This document shows positions 37,701-47,051 of a DNA stretch of 64,000 nt, piece after piece. How positions within the stretch are numbered: the first letter of the stretch is position 1; every line of letters starts with the position of its first letter. The DNA is from Halichondria panicea (taxonomy: Eukaryota; Porifera; Demospongiae; Suberitida; Halichondriidae). The notes below the pieces were generated by a model that saw nothing but the letters and a program-made list of their open reading frames with translations, made no database searches and was not told the DNA's origin. Made by a program: the position numbers and the translations under genes. Location: assembly GCF_963675165.1 (NCBI RefSeq), contig NC_087383.1, positions 3,998,979 to 4,062,978 on the forward strand. The letters are read 5' to 3'.

Positions 37701-38499
37701 TTTGGTACCTCCACCGAGGCATCAGCACCTGCGGTGCTTTCATTATTGTAGCGGGTATAAATGTTTAATTGTTGGTGGAATTAGTCTGTCGTATTCTAAA
37801 TTTCAGATTGGTGAAGTAGAACTATTGTGATTAATAATTTTGCAGTTTTCATTAATTAATAATATGCTACAAAAACTATGAAATTTGCCCCATGCATACA
37901 AAAATAACCCGCTATACAGTAGTCAATATATACGGGGTTACCTTGACCTAGATTTATATCTTAAATTTGTTTATTCATTTTCATGACAGATCTCATTTTC
38001 ATTAATTATGCTACAAAAACTATGAAATTTGCCCCATGCATACGAAAATAACCCGCTATACAGTAGTCAATATATACGGGGTTACCTTGACCTAGATTTA
38101 TATCTTAAATTTGTTTATTCATTTTCATGACAGATCTCATTTCCAGAAGATCTCAATCTCTTGGAGCTCATAGTCATTACTGGCAGTGTGGCAGTTATCA
38201 AGACATTCCATAACTCTTTATACCTCCAATTATGTGAATATCTACAAAAATCGATGACAGTCGAGAATCTAAACATGCACCTTTTTGCGAGGTATTTCCA
38301 ATGCTCTGAATCAGAGCTACCAAAGAAATTGAGTCTGGATTGTCCCTCACTGCGTGTGAAGAGGGTAGCACAGCAGCTGTATGAGGAGGGACTGGTAGTC
38401 GATGCTGGGTCACTTCTGCTCAAGCTACAAGACTTTCACCCCACTGTTTCAACTCTAAATGGGGCTGTTACATTCATCCGCAAACTATTTTCAAACTAG
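19768..38499 (+). CDS. NBAS: NBAS (NRZ tethering complex subunit), 5' part absent from window
   Basis: About 40 exons with GT-AG borders encode the C-terminal two thirds of NBAS, ending at TAG 38497-38499. NBAS joins RINT1 and ZW10 in the NRZ complex, which tethers COPI vesicles at the ER, and it also acts in nonsense-mediated decay. Landmarks are ATREYFNSA, DFGVNILPLQ (Sec39 region), HPFYSTRVS, LFYLSLQIY, THIRLLKKLKANVSG and AGSLLLKLQDFHP. Exons: 19768-19818, 20159-20212, 20294-20374, 20491-20616, 24662-24709, 24811-24887, 25049-25114, 25203-25253, 25350-25413, 25726-25784, 26327-26429, 26583-26818, 27038-27149, 27348-27428, 28253-28384, 28554-28633, 28700-28829, 29010-29185, 29364-29701, 29798-29874, 30231-30351, 30450-30641, 30762-30828, 31208-31318, 31845-32023 (uncertain), 32203-32319, 32611-32671, 32753-32871, 33035-33136, 33337-33447, 33521-33709, 33770-33826, 34021-34190, 34686-34760, 34972-35080, 35237-35320, 35506-35633, 36667-36778, 37116-37232, 38134-38499. 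The N-terminal propeller exons are not found upstream. Phase fails between 31318 and 31845. Confidence 0.88.
20663..20868 (+). repeat. Left inverted terminal repeat of the Kolobok element
   Basis: It runs from agggagggtgacacg to about ctacgtgatgtcata and matches the right repeat except for an A-run length difference and one G/A change (tagtggggcag versus tagtgaggcag). It probably contains the promoter of the P2X7-domain gene, which starts about 20 bp inside it. Confidence 0.85.
20889..21657 (+). CDS. P2X7 cytoplasmic-domain-like protein carried by the transposon
   Basis: Two exons (20889-21421 and 21486-21657, in phase) give 234 residues. The first third is a serine-rich then acidic, disordered stretch (DSDDDDDDSEGEE). 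From about residue 100 the protein matches the cysteine-rich C-terminal 'ballast' domain of the P2X7 receptor. Its motifs are CQCGNCVIMPTGRECVCC, CITDHEGFTPVCLDVWVLQT, RYRFIAYRQLAGWCWGWLG and VVLPSCAVNRIRTSFPS. In P2X7 these cysteines bind zinc and the domain binds guanine nucleotides. Here there is no channel portion or membrane segment, so it would be a soluble protein. The gene lies wholly inside the Kolobok element, convergent with the transposase, and appears intact. It is probably an element-encoded accessory protein; its role in transposition is unknown. Confidence 0.8.
21703..24390 (-). pseudogene. THAP-domain Kolobok transposase, single-base frameshift
   Basis: Nine exons on the minus strand: 24390-24022, 23974-23797, 23740-23539, 23487-22932, 22883-22697, 22637-22391, 22320-22149, 22082-21934 and 21878-21703. 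They total 2,236 bases, one more than a multiple of three. Residues 1-90 are a THAP zinc finger (CVAAGC, CSEHF, ESVPTIF). The catalytic region has CPHC-like cysteine pairs, LVLAGDGRSDSPGHTAQYG, GTLVTDRHQQIAKF, HYFDIWHV and SSLEAFHSVVIHFAPK; the aspartates in AGDG and TDRH and the E of LEAFHS are candidate DDE residues. In exon 6 the frame reads AKWLSL, then must shift by one base near 22485 to give ITKHSGHG and rejoin exon 7 in phase. All other junctions are correct, so this is a nearly intact copy with one lesion. It needs no change elsewhere to explain the phases. Confidence 0.8.
24433..24638 (-). repeat. Right inverted terminal repeat of the Kolobok element
   Basis: This is the reverse complement of the left terminal repeat, starting tatgacatcacgtagtagcc and ending gtcaccctccct before TTAA. 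It lies about 40 bp upstream of the transposase start codon and probably holds its promoter. Confidence 0.85.
25861..25932. repeat. Long hairpin in NBAS intron
   Basis: tgctccacct...caggtattcgctc is followed, after 13 bases, by gagcgaatacctg...aggtggagca. The arms are about 28-30 bp with two or three mismatches. Confidence 0.75.
27637..28223 (+). repeat. Dispersed element, family C, in NBAS intron
   Basis: The copy begins tatgcctcagtgcgcatgcg and ends near gaggcatcagcacccgcggt. A closely similar copy is at 37270-37740, a 5' fragment at 31404 and an inverted 3' fragment at 42705. The inner GCGCATGCGC palindrome and the gaggcat/atgcctc ends suggest a non-autonomous element. It accounts for most of this 824-bp intron. 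Confidence 0.65.
29942..30192. mobile_element. MITE, family B, in NBAS intron
   Basis: The ends taccgtagtcgttctaatta and taattagaacgattacggta are inverted repeats bounded by TA. Internal half-sites (agaaccat, aagcacca) recur. A second, interrupted copy lies at 39331-39801 and a lone right end at about 38890-38910. Confidence 0.75.
30861..30898. repeat. Near-perfect palindrome in NBAS intron
   Basis: gtacatgcagtataagta and its exact reverse complement are separated by only two bases. The flanks (actgtata/tatacagt) extend the symmetry. Confidence 0.85.
31404..31770 (+). repeat. Family C fragment in NBAS intron
   Basis: It starts tatgcctcgaggtgtatagc, contains a TG-rich tract, and shares the 'tttcggatttt...ggatttaca...gagttatgcc' type body with the copies at 27637 and 37270. 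It lacks the cgcatgcgc palindrome. It fills the interval where one NBAS junction does not resolve. Confidence 0.5.
35845..36615. repeat. Composite repeat in NBAS intron
   Basis: The segment starts tgtatagcggataattttcg, a family A end. It is then interrupted by unrelated sequence (acccgaggctgtgccacggc onward) and closes with ttcaatacgaaaatttccacc, a decayed family A right half. It looks like a MITE that received a later insertion. No exon is seen between 35634 and 36666. Confidence 0.45.
36882..37062. mobile_element. MITE, family A, in NBAS intron
   Basis: The left end tatccgtatatagcgagtat and right end cctgctatatacggtata are imperfect inverted repeats with TA borders. Family A is also seen at 53899-54101. 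Confidence 0.65.
37270..37740 (+). repeat. Dispersed element, family C, second full copy
   Basis: It begins tatgcctcggtgcgcatgcg, matching the copy at 27637 through aagcgaggtatacggtag, and ends at gaggcatcagcacctgcggt. It lies in the NBAS intron before the last exon. Confidence 0.7.
37866..38153 (+). repeat. NBAS: 144-bp tandem duplication spanning a splice acceptor
   Basis: The unit starting gctacaaaaactatgaaatt at 37866 repeats at 38010 with nearly identical sequence. It includes ttcatgacagatctcattt, the acceptor of the last NBAS exon, so a decoy acceptor lies at about 37989. Confidence 0.85.
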
Positions 38500-40150
38500 T
38501 GAGTGATTTATCGTTACTTATGCGCTAGGGCCGCCAGTATACTGAACATTGGACATACATGAATCAGTCTGTTAGAATTAGAATTATTATGATTGCTTAT
38601 AGTTACAATTATAGTGCATCATAATCGTATAGTATTGTATAGATTCTACAATATAATTATGAAAACAATCATTGAGTGTGCTTGTATTATTAATAACGGT
38701 TTCCACTAGCTAATATGAACTATTTTCTATTTGCTACTGTATAACCATGCACTCAATAATAATAATTATGCATGTTGCTCTGTAGCTTTATTAGCACACC
38801 TGCACACCTGGGGCTGGTAACATGCAGGGAACGTTTCAATGTTTTTCGTACATTGTTTCTAGAAAAATAATTATTTTTTACTGGTTCTATAATTAGAACG
38901 ATTACGGTATATAGCATGGCTGGAAATATCTTGTTCTTTGTGGCAACAGTGGGCATTGAGAGCATATAATTTATACATTTGATTTCAGACATAAGATGGT
39001 CTTCGTATCGTAATAGTAATCGAGCGAAGTCCATGTACTTATGGATACCTTCAAGTATTGGCTTTGCTTCAGATTCTTGGTTGCATTCGTATCGTCTGCT
39101 GCCGGTCGATCCCTGTGATTGACTGTACATTAATCCCATTCCATTTTTGTGCATACCATCTGAATAATAGCATCTAGTACATATGTTAGCTAGCAGAGGT
39201 ATAAAGTATACATCCTATAAAGAACAAATAACGGTGTAAAGAACATTAATTAGTTTTAATGGTATATAATTATCAAATATAATACTTCCTCTTCTGTACA
39301 AAATAAATCTTCTGGACAATCAGAAGGGTCTACCGTAATCGTTCTAATTATAGAACCACCCTAATACAAGCACCAACTGTGGATTTTTTCATTTTTTCAA
39401 TTTTTTTCTGTTCTACCATTTCGCAATGTTTTTGTGGTGCTTAAGCTAAATAATAATTAGAACGTACATAGCAGTGCATGCATGCTTCCATAGCCTCAAG
39501 AAGTTTTTTAAAGCAGTAAACATGCAGAAGGAATGCATGTCATTGCTTAATACTGTGCTTATCAGCCTTATATAATTATACTATACTAGGTATAAGTCGG
39601 ACCACAGCTATGTAAATCTTGAGACTGAGAGGCCAGTTTTTCGAGCTTGAGTTTGAGCTTTGTTAAGCCAGGCCTATTGAACTGTTCCAAATTCGCTCTT
39701 TTGGTAAGAACCACCCTAATTGAAACACCATTCCAGATCCATAATTCTTTTACATCAAGCACCATTTCCTTTTTTGTGCTATAACTATAGAGATTACGGT
39801 ATAATTATAGGTAAACAAATTGGTCTGCGAAGTCGGGATTGAAACAAGAGTATTTAGGGTTTGTCAGTTCGTTTGTCAAGTGTCTTCTCTTTGAGAACAT
39901 AAATGGAAAAAGTGTTACCTAGCTGACGTTCAGGGTTTTTATTGTCTTTCAAAACAGTTTCTCATCACGAGTATTACAATCACGAGCACGTGCTGTACAG
40001 TCCATGCAGTGTATAACTATTGATGTACATTCTCTGCAATTGATGCCTATATTATACACTTATACTTATGTTTTTGATTCTAGATTATCATGAAACGAGA
40101 ATATTTTCTCAAAGGAAAAACATTAATTGAATATTAAGCTGTGTTGTTTA
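38500..40150. other. Intergenic, decayed MITEs only
   Basis: After the NBAS stop there is no supported gene. A family B right end sits near 38890-38910, and an interrupted family B copy spans 39331-39801. A 133-codon minus-strand frame at 38753-39154 shows no recognisable domain. Confidence 0.5.
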
Positions 40151-40154
40151 TGCA

Positions 40155-40480
40155 TAATAGTCCCAAAGTTGACTCCTGCATGTTAAAACAACTATTACGA
40201 ATTATCAGGTTTGTTTGTTTATCGATTTAATGTTTCAAATTGTTGCTACTTTAAAATTTTGTTTTGTTGGGAAAGTGCTACTGCATGCCCTTGATGTGAT
40301 ACCATTTAGGTATATTATTACTATCATGCACAGCTTATTTCAGTCTAGTAATTGTTGTGGTAATCTTACTAAAGTAACGTACCGGTACGTACTTTTTCAT
40401 TTCCACAATTTCTTTGAGTTAAATCTACTCTGAATGCACATATACTAACTTAGTGTACATGTATACTATATACATGTATA
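40155..40480 (+). pseudogene. Truncated paralogue 1 of the beta-helix membrane gene
   Basis: The upstream motif tagtcccaaagttgactc is followed after about 45 bp by sequence matching the membrane region of the intact gene (near 49.62 kb: cttgtttatcg, gggaaagtgctactgc, actatcatgcacagctt). Frames are broken throughout. A short piece near 40430 matches the 'ctgaatgcacatactaac' region. The beta-helix ectodomain is absent. Confidence 0.65.
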
Positions 40481-41902
40481 TGGAACACGTATACGATACC
40501 ATCTGTCTTGTCAGAGGCAATCTTTTTTGCGACAAAATTAAGGATACTGAAACATTCGTGGATATACAATAGGAGTGAATAGCACATACATTAACACTTT
40601 TGAAAGTTTATGTTTATGAACTGTTAATGATCTTGATATCTTCCTTAGAGCCACCATGGATTTAGATAGTGCTATGTCACATTTGGTTGCAGCTATGACA
40701 AACATTTCAATCTTCTTTGCCATTTTAAAATTAGATATAAATATAGGTGTGGTTTGAAGTTTCCTGTTTGTCCGTAATAAGAGGCAGTTGGTCAGTTGGG
40801 AGCATGAAGCTGTCCATGCAGAATTAAGAAGGTCCGCTCGCGTGGGAGGTTGATTTTGTGTACCAATCCGTGTCTTAGCTATACGTGTCCTTAATAGAGA
40901 GGTTGCATGTCCTCTATAGTGGGAAGGTCCATGCACAATGAGAGGTTCCACTGTGCAGTAACTGCTGTATATATACGTTGTTTTACATCAAATCCGTCCT
41001 GTTGTAAGTCATGTTTGTTTTAGAAAAACGTGCAGTAAACATCATTCAGCGTGGGCATGCAGCTGTTGTTGTGCCATATAGCTATTGCTGAAAGTTAACA
41101 ATCTCTGACTGCCTTCAATTTTCAGATTTTTACTCCTTTAATATTTTAAATACTCGTTCTTGTACATACGCTAGTTAAAATAGCTATAGATTTTCTTTTT
41201 TTGTAATAGTATTTTCCCACAGAACTTGTTACCCGCTACAATTGCTCGCAGTTGTTCATAAATTATAGTGTTTTTAACCTATAGTATTTTGCTTTTTTTG
41301 TTTTGTAGATTTGCTTAACTTAATTTGAATTGTTTTGTTTGTACAATAGGGAGCACCTTTGTAAGGCAATATTGCCTATGTGTGTGATCCTTTCCCCTGT
41401 GGATAAACTTATTCATCAATCTCGTTATTTCAAAACAATTAAGTTGAACTCCTGTGTAAATGATCTGGCAACTATATTGTTTGAACGTTAACTTAATTGA
41501 TGGAAGTAAAGTCTTTATGCTGGAAAGGTACTGAAACTGTATGTTTTTAGGACTGTCAAGAGTAAATAAGAGTGTTAAACTGCTGCATGTATAGTGAACG
41601 TTGGAACCGCATTTGCCTTAATATGCGGCATCACTGTCGTCACTATTCAATTAATGAGTTCTCTTGAGTTGAGTAAACTGTGGTCTGTGGTTTGTAGCAC
41701 TGCCTGTATCAGGAACTGTGCAATCAGCATGTGCGGTTTCTGGGAATTGTTGCTAAATTAGTACTGGTTACTATCAAGTGCATGCATATAATGACGCATG
41801 CAGGAGCAGGCAAATGCTGTTACTATATAGCAGTTCAATTACACTCTTACTCTTATCAACTCTTGGTATACCGTATATATAGCGGGACATTTTCGCTATT
41901 TG

Positions 41903-42083
41903 CACAGGGCCAAAACAGTTCATTTACAGTAGTATACAACGTTGTACACTATCAACTTTCTTTGTAAACTATGAAGGAAACTATTGTAGATGAACTAAAA
42001 TTCAACAACATTGTAAACTATGATGTACACTCGCAAGTACAAACATAGTTTACAAGCTGTAAACTACCACTTCTGGCCCTGTG
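41903..42083. mobile_element. Small inverted-repeat element
   Basis: cacagggccaaaacagttcatttacagt is matched at the other end by an imperfect inverted copy closing ttctggccctgtg. The interior contains repeated ttgtaaactatga words in both orientations. Confidence 0.55.
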
Positions 42084-42407
42084 TTGGCTCCAGAGCCCTC
42101 AGTAGAAATTTTCGTGGGTTCTAATCATTCGCTTTTTAATGCCAGGAACCCACAGCCACCAATAGCTTTGCTTGTGAAATACCGGTGCATGGGAGTTTAT
42201 CCTATTTTCGCATTACTGCTCTGCCCTCGAAATTGTGTACCTCATGAACATTTCCCGCTATAATTATACTATACAAACCTCATCTCATAATAACATATAC
42301 GACAATGTCATGTGGTTATAATGGTTAGACCGTTCACGCTATAGTCTCTCCTTGTCCATTTTCCCTATAGTATATGTTATACGTATGAAAATCCCTTGTT
42401 GCATTTG

Positions 42408-43420
42408 ACCTCTGAGATCAAAGGAAACAGTGTGACAGTATATGCCATATGGCACACTTCAAATGTTTAACTGTGCCAGTATCCAAGATATTGGCATATC
42501 GGTTAGATACTGCATTACCTAAAACCCGACCCTCCTACAGTATACCAGTCAAGTGCATAATATTATTGACGTACTTTTGTGTTCTGCAATCGATCCCTAT
42601 ATACATAATTATGTTTTTGATTCTATTGAAAAGGGAGTGTTTTCCAAAAGAAAACATCTATTGATTTGTGTTGTTTATAGTTCCAAAGTTGACTTCTGTT
42701 AAAATGAAAGCACCGCGGATGCTAATGTCTTGGTGGAGGTGTCAAAAGCGAAGAGAAGAGAACTTCAAGTTGCTTTGATATGGCGTGTGCGAATAGGGAA
42801 CGCCATTGCCTCATTGCCTTAGTTTGTTGAGCTATATCAGTTTTGTCTTACTGTTCTATCTATGGTTTCATCCAGTACATGAGTAGAAATATTAGTGTCT
42901 TGCTCATGTAATTGCTTGGATATTATAATTATGATCGTTATAAAATACAGCGATCGTTACGCTGAAAAGCTTGAACTGTGAGACAATTGAACTATGAGAC
43001 AAACAGACAAACAAACAGACGGATATCCGGTCGCTAAGCTCTCTGCAGTACGAGCCTCAGGCCTCACCCCAATTAACAAGCTTGTTTGTTTATCAAATTG
43101 TTTGCTCCGTTTTGCCTTTGGGAAGGTGCTACTGCATGCATACCCTTGATATACCGTTTAGGTATATGTTACTATCATGTACAACTTGTTTCTAGTAATT
43201 GTTGGGTCATCTTATACTATAATTATACTTCTTTATTTCCACAGTAATTGCTTATGCATGGAAGTCTAGTCTGAATGCACATACTAACTTAGTGTACCTG
43301 TACATACTGTATGGTACATATACTGCATGGAACACTGACAGTTAGGCCTGAGTCTGTCGTAGGGGTTGGTATAGATTATGCTCGAGATACCTATTTGACA
43401 ACAGCCTATTACCAAATTGC
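42408..43420 (+). pseudogene. Truncated paralogue 2 of the beta-helix membrane gene
   Basis: The upstream region (gatcaaaggaaacagtgtgac, ccatatggcaca, then tagttccaaagttgacttctg at 42679) resembles that of the other copies. An inverted family C fragment (42705 to about 43075) interrupts it. Then cttgtttgtttatcaaattg, gggaaggtgctactgc and actatcatgtacaactt match 49.62-49.76 kb, and tgaatgcacatactaac plus ggaacactgacagttaggcc match 49.89-49.96 kb. No ectodomain is present. Confidence 0.7.
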
Positions 43421-43854
43421 CTACTATTCTTTTCAAATCACATTACAACATTTATTCCTCCAAAGCACAACATATAGACCCCATGCCGTTGCACAAACTA
43501 TAATTAATGGCCACACGACTAATCTATTATTACACTATAATAGCCAAGGAGATAATCACCATCAGGCCTTATTCGTACTTACCTGTGCTTCCAAAACCTG
43601 CATGCCTATTATTCTTATAACTGTTATAAAGGTGCCTATCATGCCACCATAATTCTTACCAAAAAATCTGCCTTATTATAAAAAAAAAGTATGCTAAAAA
43701 GTATGCTAGCATTAATTACCAACTCTGTCGCCTTCTACAAAGGAGACTATCCATAGTGATACATAGCCATTTTATTCCTGTTACAATTGTAGCTGTATAA
43801 CCTCTAAATAATTTTGATAGTTCCCACTGTGTTATACTATATAAGTGTGTTAAA

Positions 43855-44090
43855 ATTACATGTAAGGTCATTCCCTTGGAGAAAATCAAGCCCACGTTTG
43901 ATTCCTTTCAGGGTGCATTTTGCTGGCCATGGACTGGCATGAAGGGCTTTATTTTGTTTATCGACTTGGTGCTTCTCTTTTCATGTTTGCAAGTGCCTTG
44001 AAAACATGATTATTACACTGCATGGTATACAGTAGTGCTCAACTGAAATTTTGCAACTAACTGATACTGATATTCATTTTGATGGTGTGT
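43855..44090 (+). pseudogene. Remnant of the beta-helix gene C-terminus
   Basis: The words attacatgtaaggtcattcc, gagaaaatcaagcccacgtt and ttatcgacttggtgcttctc match 50.15-50.29 kb of the intact gene, with indels. It probably continues paralogue 2. Confidence 0.75.
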
Positions 44091-44487
44091 TGTCGTCATT
44101 ATACCGACAATAGAAAACATTTAATTGCTGACTCCGATGTAGTCCTATAATTATATAATAGTCCCAGTAACTATGCATGCACCACTATATATTCGCCTTG
44201 CCATAATTATGCAAGTCTGGATTTCAGCATGCCTCTGCTTCATATAGTGTTTAGATTAAAATTAATTTATTGATGTGTACAATATGTATTTCAATCCCGG
44301 GTTGATACTGTTAAGTGTATATGCATTTGTCACTGCATATACATTCCCTATTTTCCGAATTTCATCATGAATAGGGATTATGCCTCAAAGGAAAACATGC
44401 TATAAATTATGTGCATATACATAAAATGTTACTCTAAATCTAGTCCCAAAGTAATAATAATGTAGTATATAATTATACAATTGTAGT

Positions 44488-45030
44488 CCCAAAGTTGACT
44501 CTGGTCCTGCATGCATAGTTGTTTAGTGAGGAATTCGAGTTGTACCACCCAATTATTCAAGGCCAATATTGTTTCTTTGCTGGGCTGTATTTCGCTAATC
44601 GACTCGGTGTTTTCTTAATTATCTTTTTGTTCCCAAGTGCTTTGAAAACATATTACACTGCTACTAGTGCTCAGTTGATATTCATTTTGATGTACATGCA
44701 GTGTGTTGTCCTTACCGACAAAAGTGGCACAACGTTTTGGATGCCCTATTGTTCTAAATCCTAGCCATGATCAATGCAATATCGTTCTTCAATTATGAAC
44801 GTAATCAACCGGATGTAACGTATTAAGCAGGTCCTCCATGGAGTTTAATTTAGTATAATTATTTGGTCGTATAATTATATACAGTGCATACGTAAAGATT
44901 AAGACTGCCATGGCCTCATGCTCAAAAAGAAACGATACAGAAGACGAAGATGACAATTTAAATGGGAGTTTAGATATACTGAAAGTGAAATAGGAAAGTG
45001 TCAACAATTAATATTCACAGTAGATACATA
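44488..45030 (+). pseudogene. Truncated paralogue 3 of the beta-helix membrane gene
   Basis: tagtcccaaagttgactctgg (44487) is followed within about 60 bp by sequence close to 50.23-50.48 kb: tttctttgctgggctgtatttcg, ttgaaaacatattacactgc and ttgtccttaccgacaaaagtgg. It then has the cytoplasmic tail (catgctcaaaaagaaacgat) near 44.92 kb and the 3' flank aggaaagtgtcaacaattaa. Frames are interrupted, and about 50 bp of unrelated sequence replaces a membrane segment. It is the youngest-looking remnant. Confidence 0.8.
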
Positions 45031-45485
45031 ATAAAACTCTGAATAGGCTGGTGTGATAAACCATCAGAGTAGACAATGAGAATTTAAGTAGGCAATTTCA
45101 TAATAATTTACCTTGAAAGGGTAGCTTGTTATTTGAACACACGTGTTACGTACAGTTTTTGTCAATAATTTTTAACACGTTTGTTGATCTCACATTAGTG
45201 GCATGGAAGTTTATAAAATAATTTTTGTCAAATTGGCATTGTATTTTGACCTCTTGAGATCGAATATCTGCCATATGGCACAGATATTGGTACAGTAAGA
45301 CTGAAGTTACCTAAAGCCCACCCACTGAAGTTGCTTGTAGTCAGCGGTATAAGTATTTCAGACGTCTGGTGCATGCACAGCCGACCACAAGCAGTTACAA
45401 ACTATATAGGTGTCCTAAACGGAGTGATGTGTACACGGAAAGGAATGCAACAAGTTACACAGCTTCATTTATGTATGTGCATGTT

Positions 45486-45637
45486 GTCCCACTAAAATGA
45501 AACATTAGTCAATATATACAATGCGCGTGGCACCTAACTCTGTCCCTGTCCCTAACCCTAACCCAACCCTAACCTAGCCCATTATCACCCTTTGTCTGCG
45601 TTTGTGTCGTTTTAGTGGAGTTTCGTTTTAGTGGGAC
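45486..45637. mobile_element. 152-bp element with inverted ends and telomere-like core
   Basis: gtcccactaaaatgaaac and gtttcgttttagtgggac bound the segment. The centre holds ccctgtccctaaccctaac followed by ccaaccctaaccta, an imperfect CCCTAA run. No target duplication is clear. Confidence 0.6.
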
Positions 45638-46984
45638 TATACATGCACACATTGGATGTATTATATTGGGCTCAGTATAGTGCGGTTTACCCTCGGGCCT
45701 ATATATACGTCACTATAATTATACTGAGCCAATATTATTATATCCCATGTGCATGGCACTTGTGTCTGCGTCACAATTATTACTTGATGTGTGTGACACT
45801 ATAGTAAAACTAATGATCGATATACTAAACTTAATGTTTCACTGATTTCAACTTTCAACCTACTCGATTGCAAAGGGGGCTGAAATCGTGGGGACAAACA
45901 GGTATAGTGTCGTTTTTAGTTATTCGCCTTTGTTTGGCAGCCATTGACTTGTGGGTGGATTTGAAGAAGTCTAGGAGCCTCCTTCTCTAGCTCTATCTCT
46001 ATAGCTCTCAGGTGAGGCCAGGCAATTAGGCACAGCAATTTAGAATGATCATCTGTAATTTATTTTGTAAAAATCGTGAGTTCAGGGACAATAGATTTGG
46101 TTGTTTAGCATTTGTATGGTTCTACGAGAGCTTAATGAAGGCGCTTCTTGATTTCAAGAGAGCCTCGAGCTCCCTACTACTACTACTACAACCAAAAGAA
46201 GAATTTGAAACGCAGAAGTATATGTCTGACACGGAGGAACAGTCGGAGCCAAACGCTGCATAAAGTCACTCATGCATGGGACGACAGTTGAGGAAGCGTG
46301 GTAAATAAACTCGAGTAATCCCTAGCTAAAATTCCGTGTCTTGTGGTTTCGAAGAATGCGGATAAAAGTTTGCAATTAATTATAAGGTGAGGATCACTAG
46401 TGGTGTATAAACCCAGGGTGCGAGGGTAAACTCAGTTTTACACATGTGGTGTTTTAATTTGACATTGGACGTACCTTTTCAAGCTCTGATATTACCCAGG
46501 ATGCAAACCGAATCAACCTAAAGCACCCTATTAGCTTGTATCGCTTTTATAAGAAACTGGAGTGCATTGATCTTGGCGAATTTTGGGTAGAATCCTGCAA
46601 TCTGATTGGTCTATCAGGTAATGACCCATGAGATCCTTGTAAATTATTACACAATTCAGCAACAAGTATAGGTTGTTACGTCATGCCGTTGTGCTGTACT
46701 GCTCTTGCCCTCGGGCTCGAGTTGTAATCTAATAGTGCATGTAAACGGGGCTATTATTATAGCTGTACATGCATCCCTCGTGCATGAATAACCTATATAC
46801 ATAATTATTATACCTTAATTAGTAAGCATCAAATTGGGGCTATAATTATATAATAATTATTGTGGTGTGTAATGTTTGTTATGACTGTAATGCATGTGGA
46901 CACTGATCTCAATATTATTATTGTTTTGCATCATGTACGTAGGCGTTGTTTCTATTCAGTTTGTTTTGTTTATACAATTAAGGT
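45638..46984. other. Intergenic, hairpin and no supported gene
   Basis: Near 45650-45750 ggctcagtatagtg and cactataattatactgagcc form a hairpin. A 72-codon frame at 46045-46263 has no recognisable features. Nothing else is supported up to the beta-helix gene promoter. Confidence 0.5.
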
Positions 46985-47051
46985 AGTCCCAAACTTTTCA
47001 TTCTCTATAAAACCAACATAGTTGTGACAGATTTCTTTAGAAAAGTATTGA
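46985..47051 (+). promoter_or_regulatory. Core promoter of the beta-helix membrane gene
   Basis: tagtcccaaactttt (46984) is shared, with small changes, by the 5' sides of all truncated paralogues. A TATA-like ctataaaa follows at about 47005, some 40-45 bp before the ATG at 47052. The short interval implies a very short 5' leader or an upstream exon that I cannot see. Confidence 0.5.

Noticed and set aside
38753..39154. 133-codon minus-strand open frame after NBAS
   Set aside because: No recognisable domain or neighbouring exons, and it overlaps a family B element end.
40538..40951. 137-codon minus-strand open frame
   Set aside because: Composition is unremarkable, it has no recognisable motif, and it lies amid decayed copies of the beta-helix gene; likely chance.
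46045..46263. 72-codon plus-strand frame before the beta-helix gene
   Set aside because: Short, with no domain, no shared sequence with neighbours and no support for splicing.
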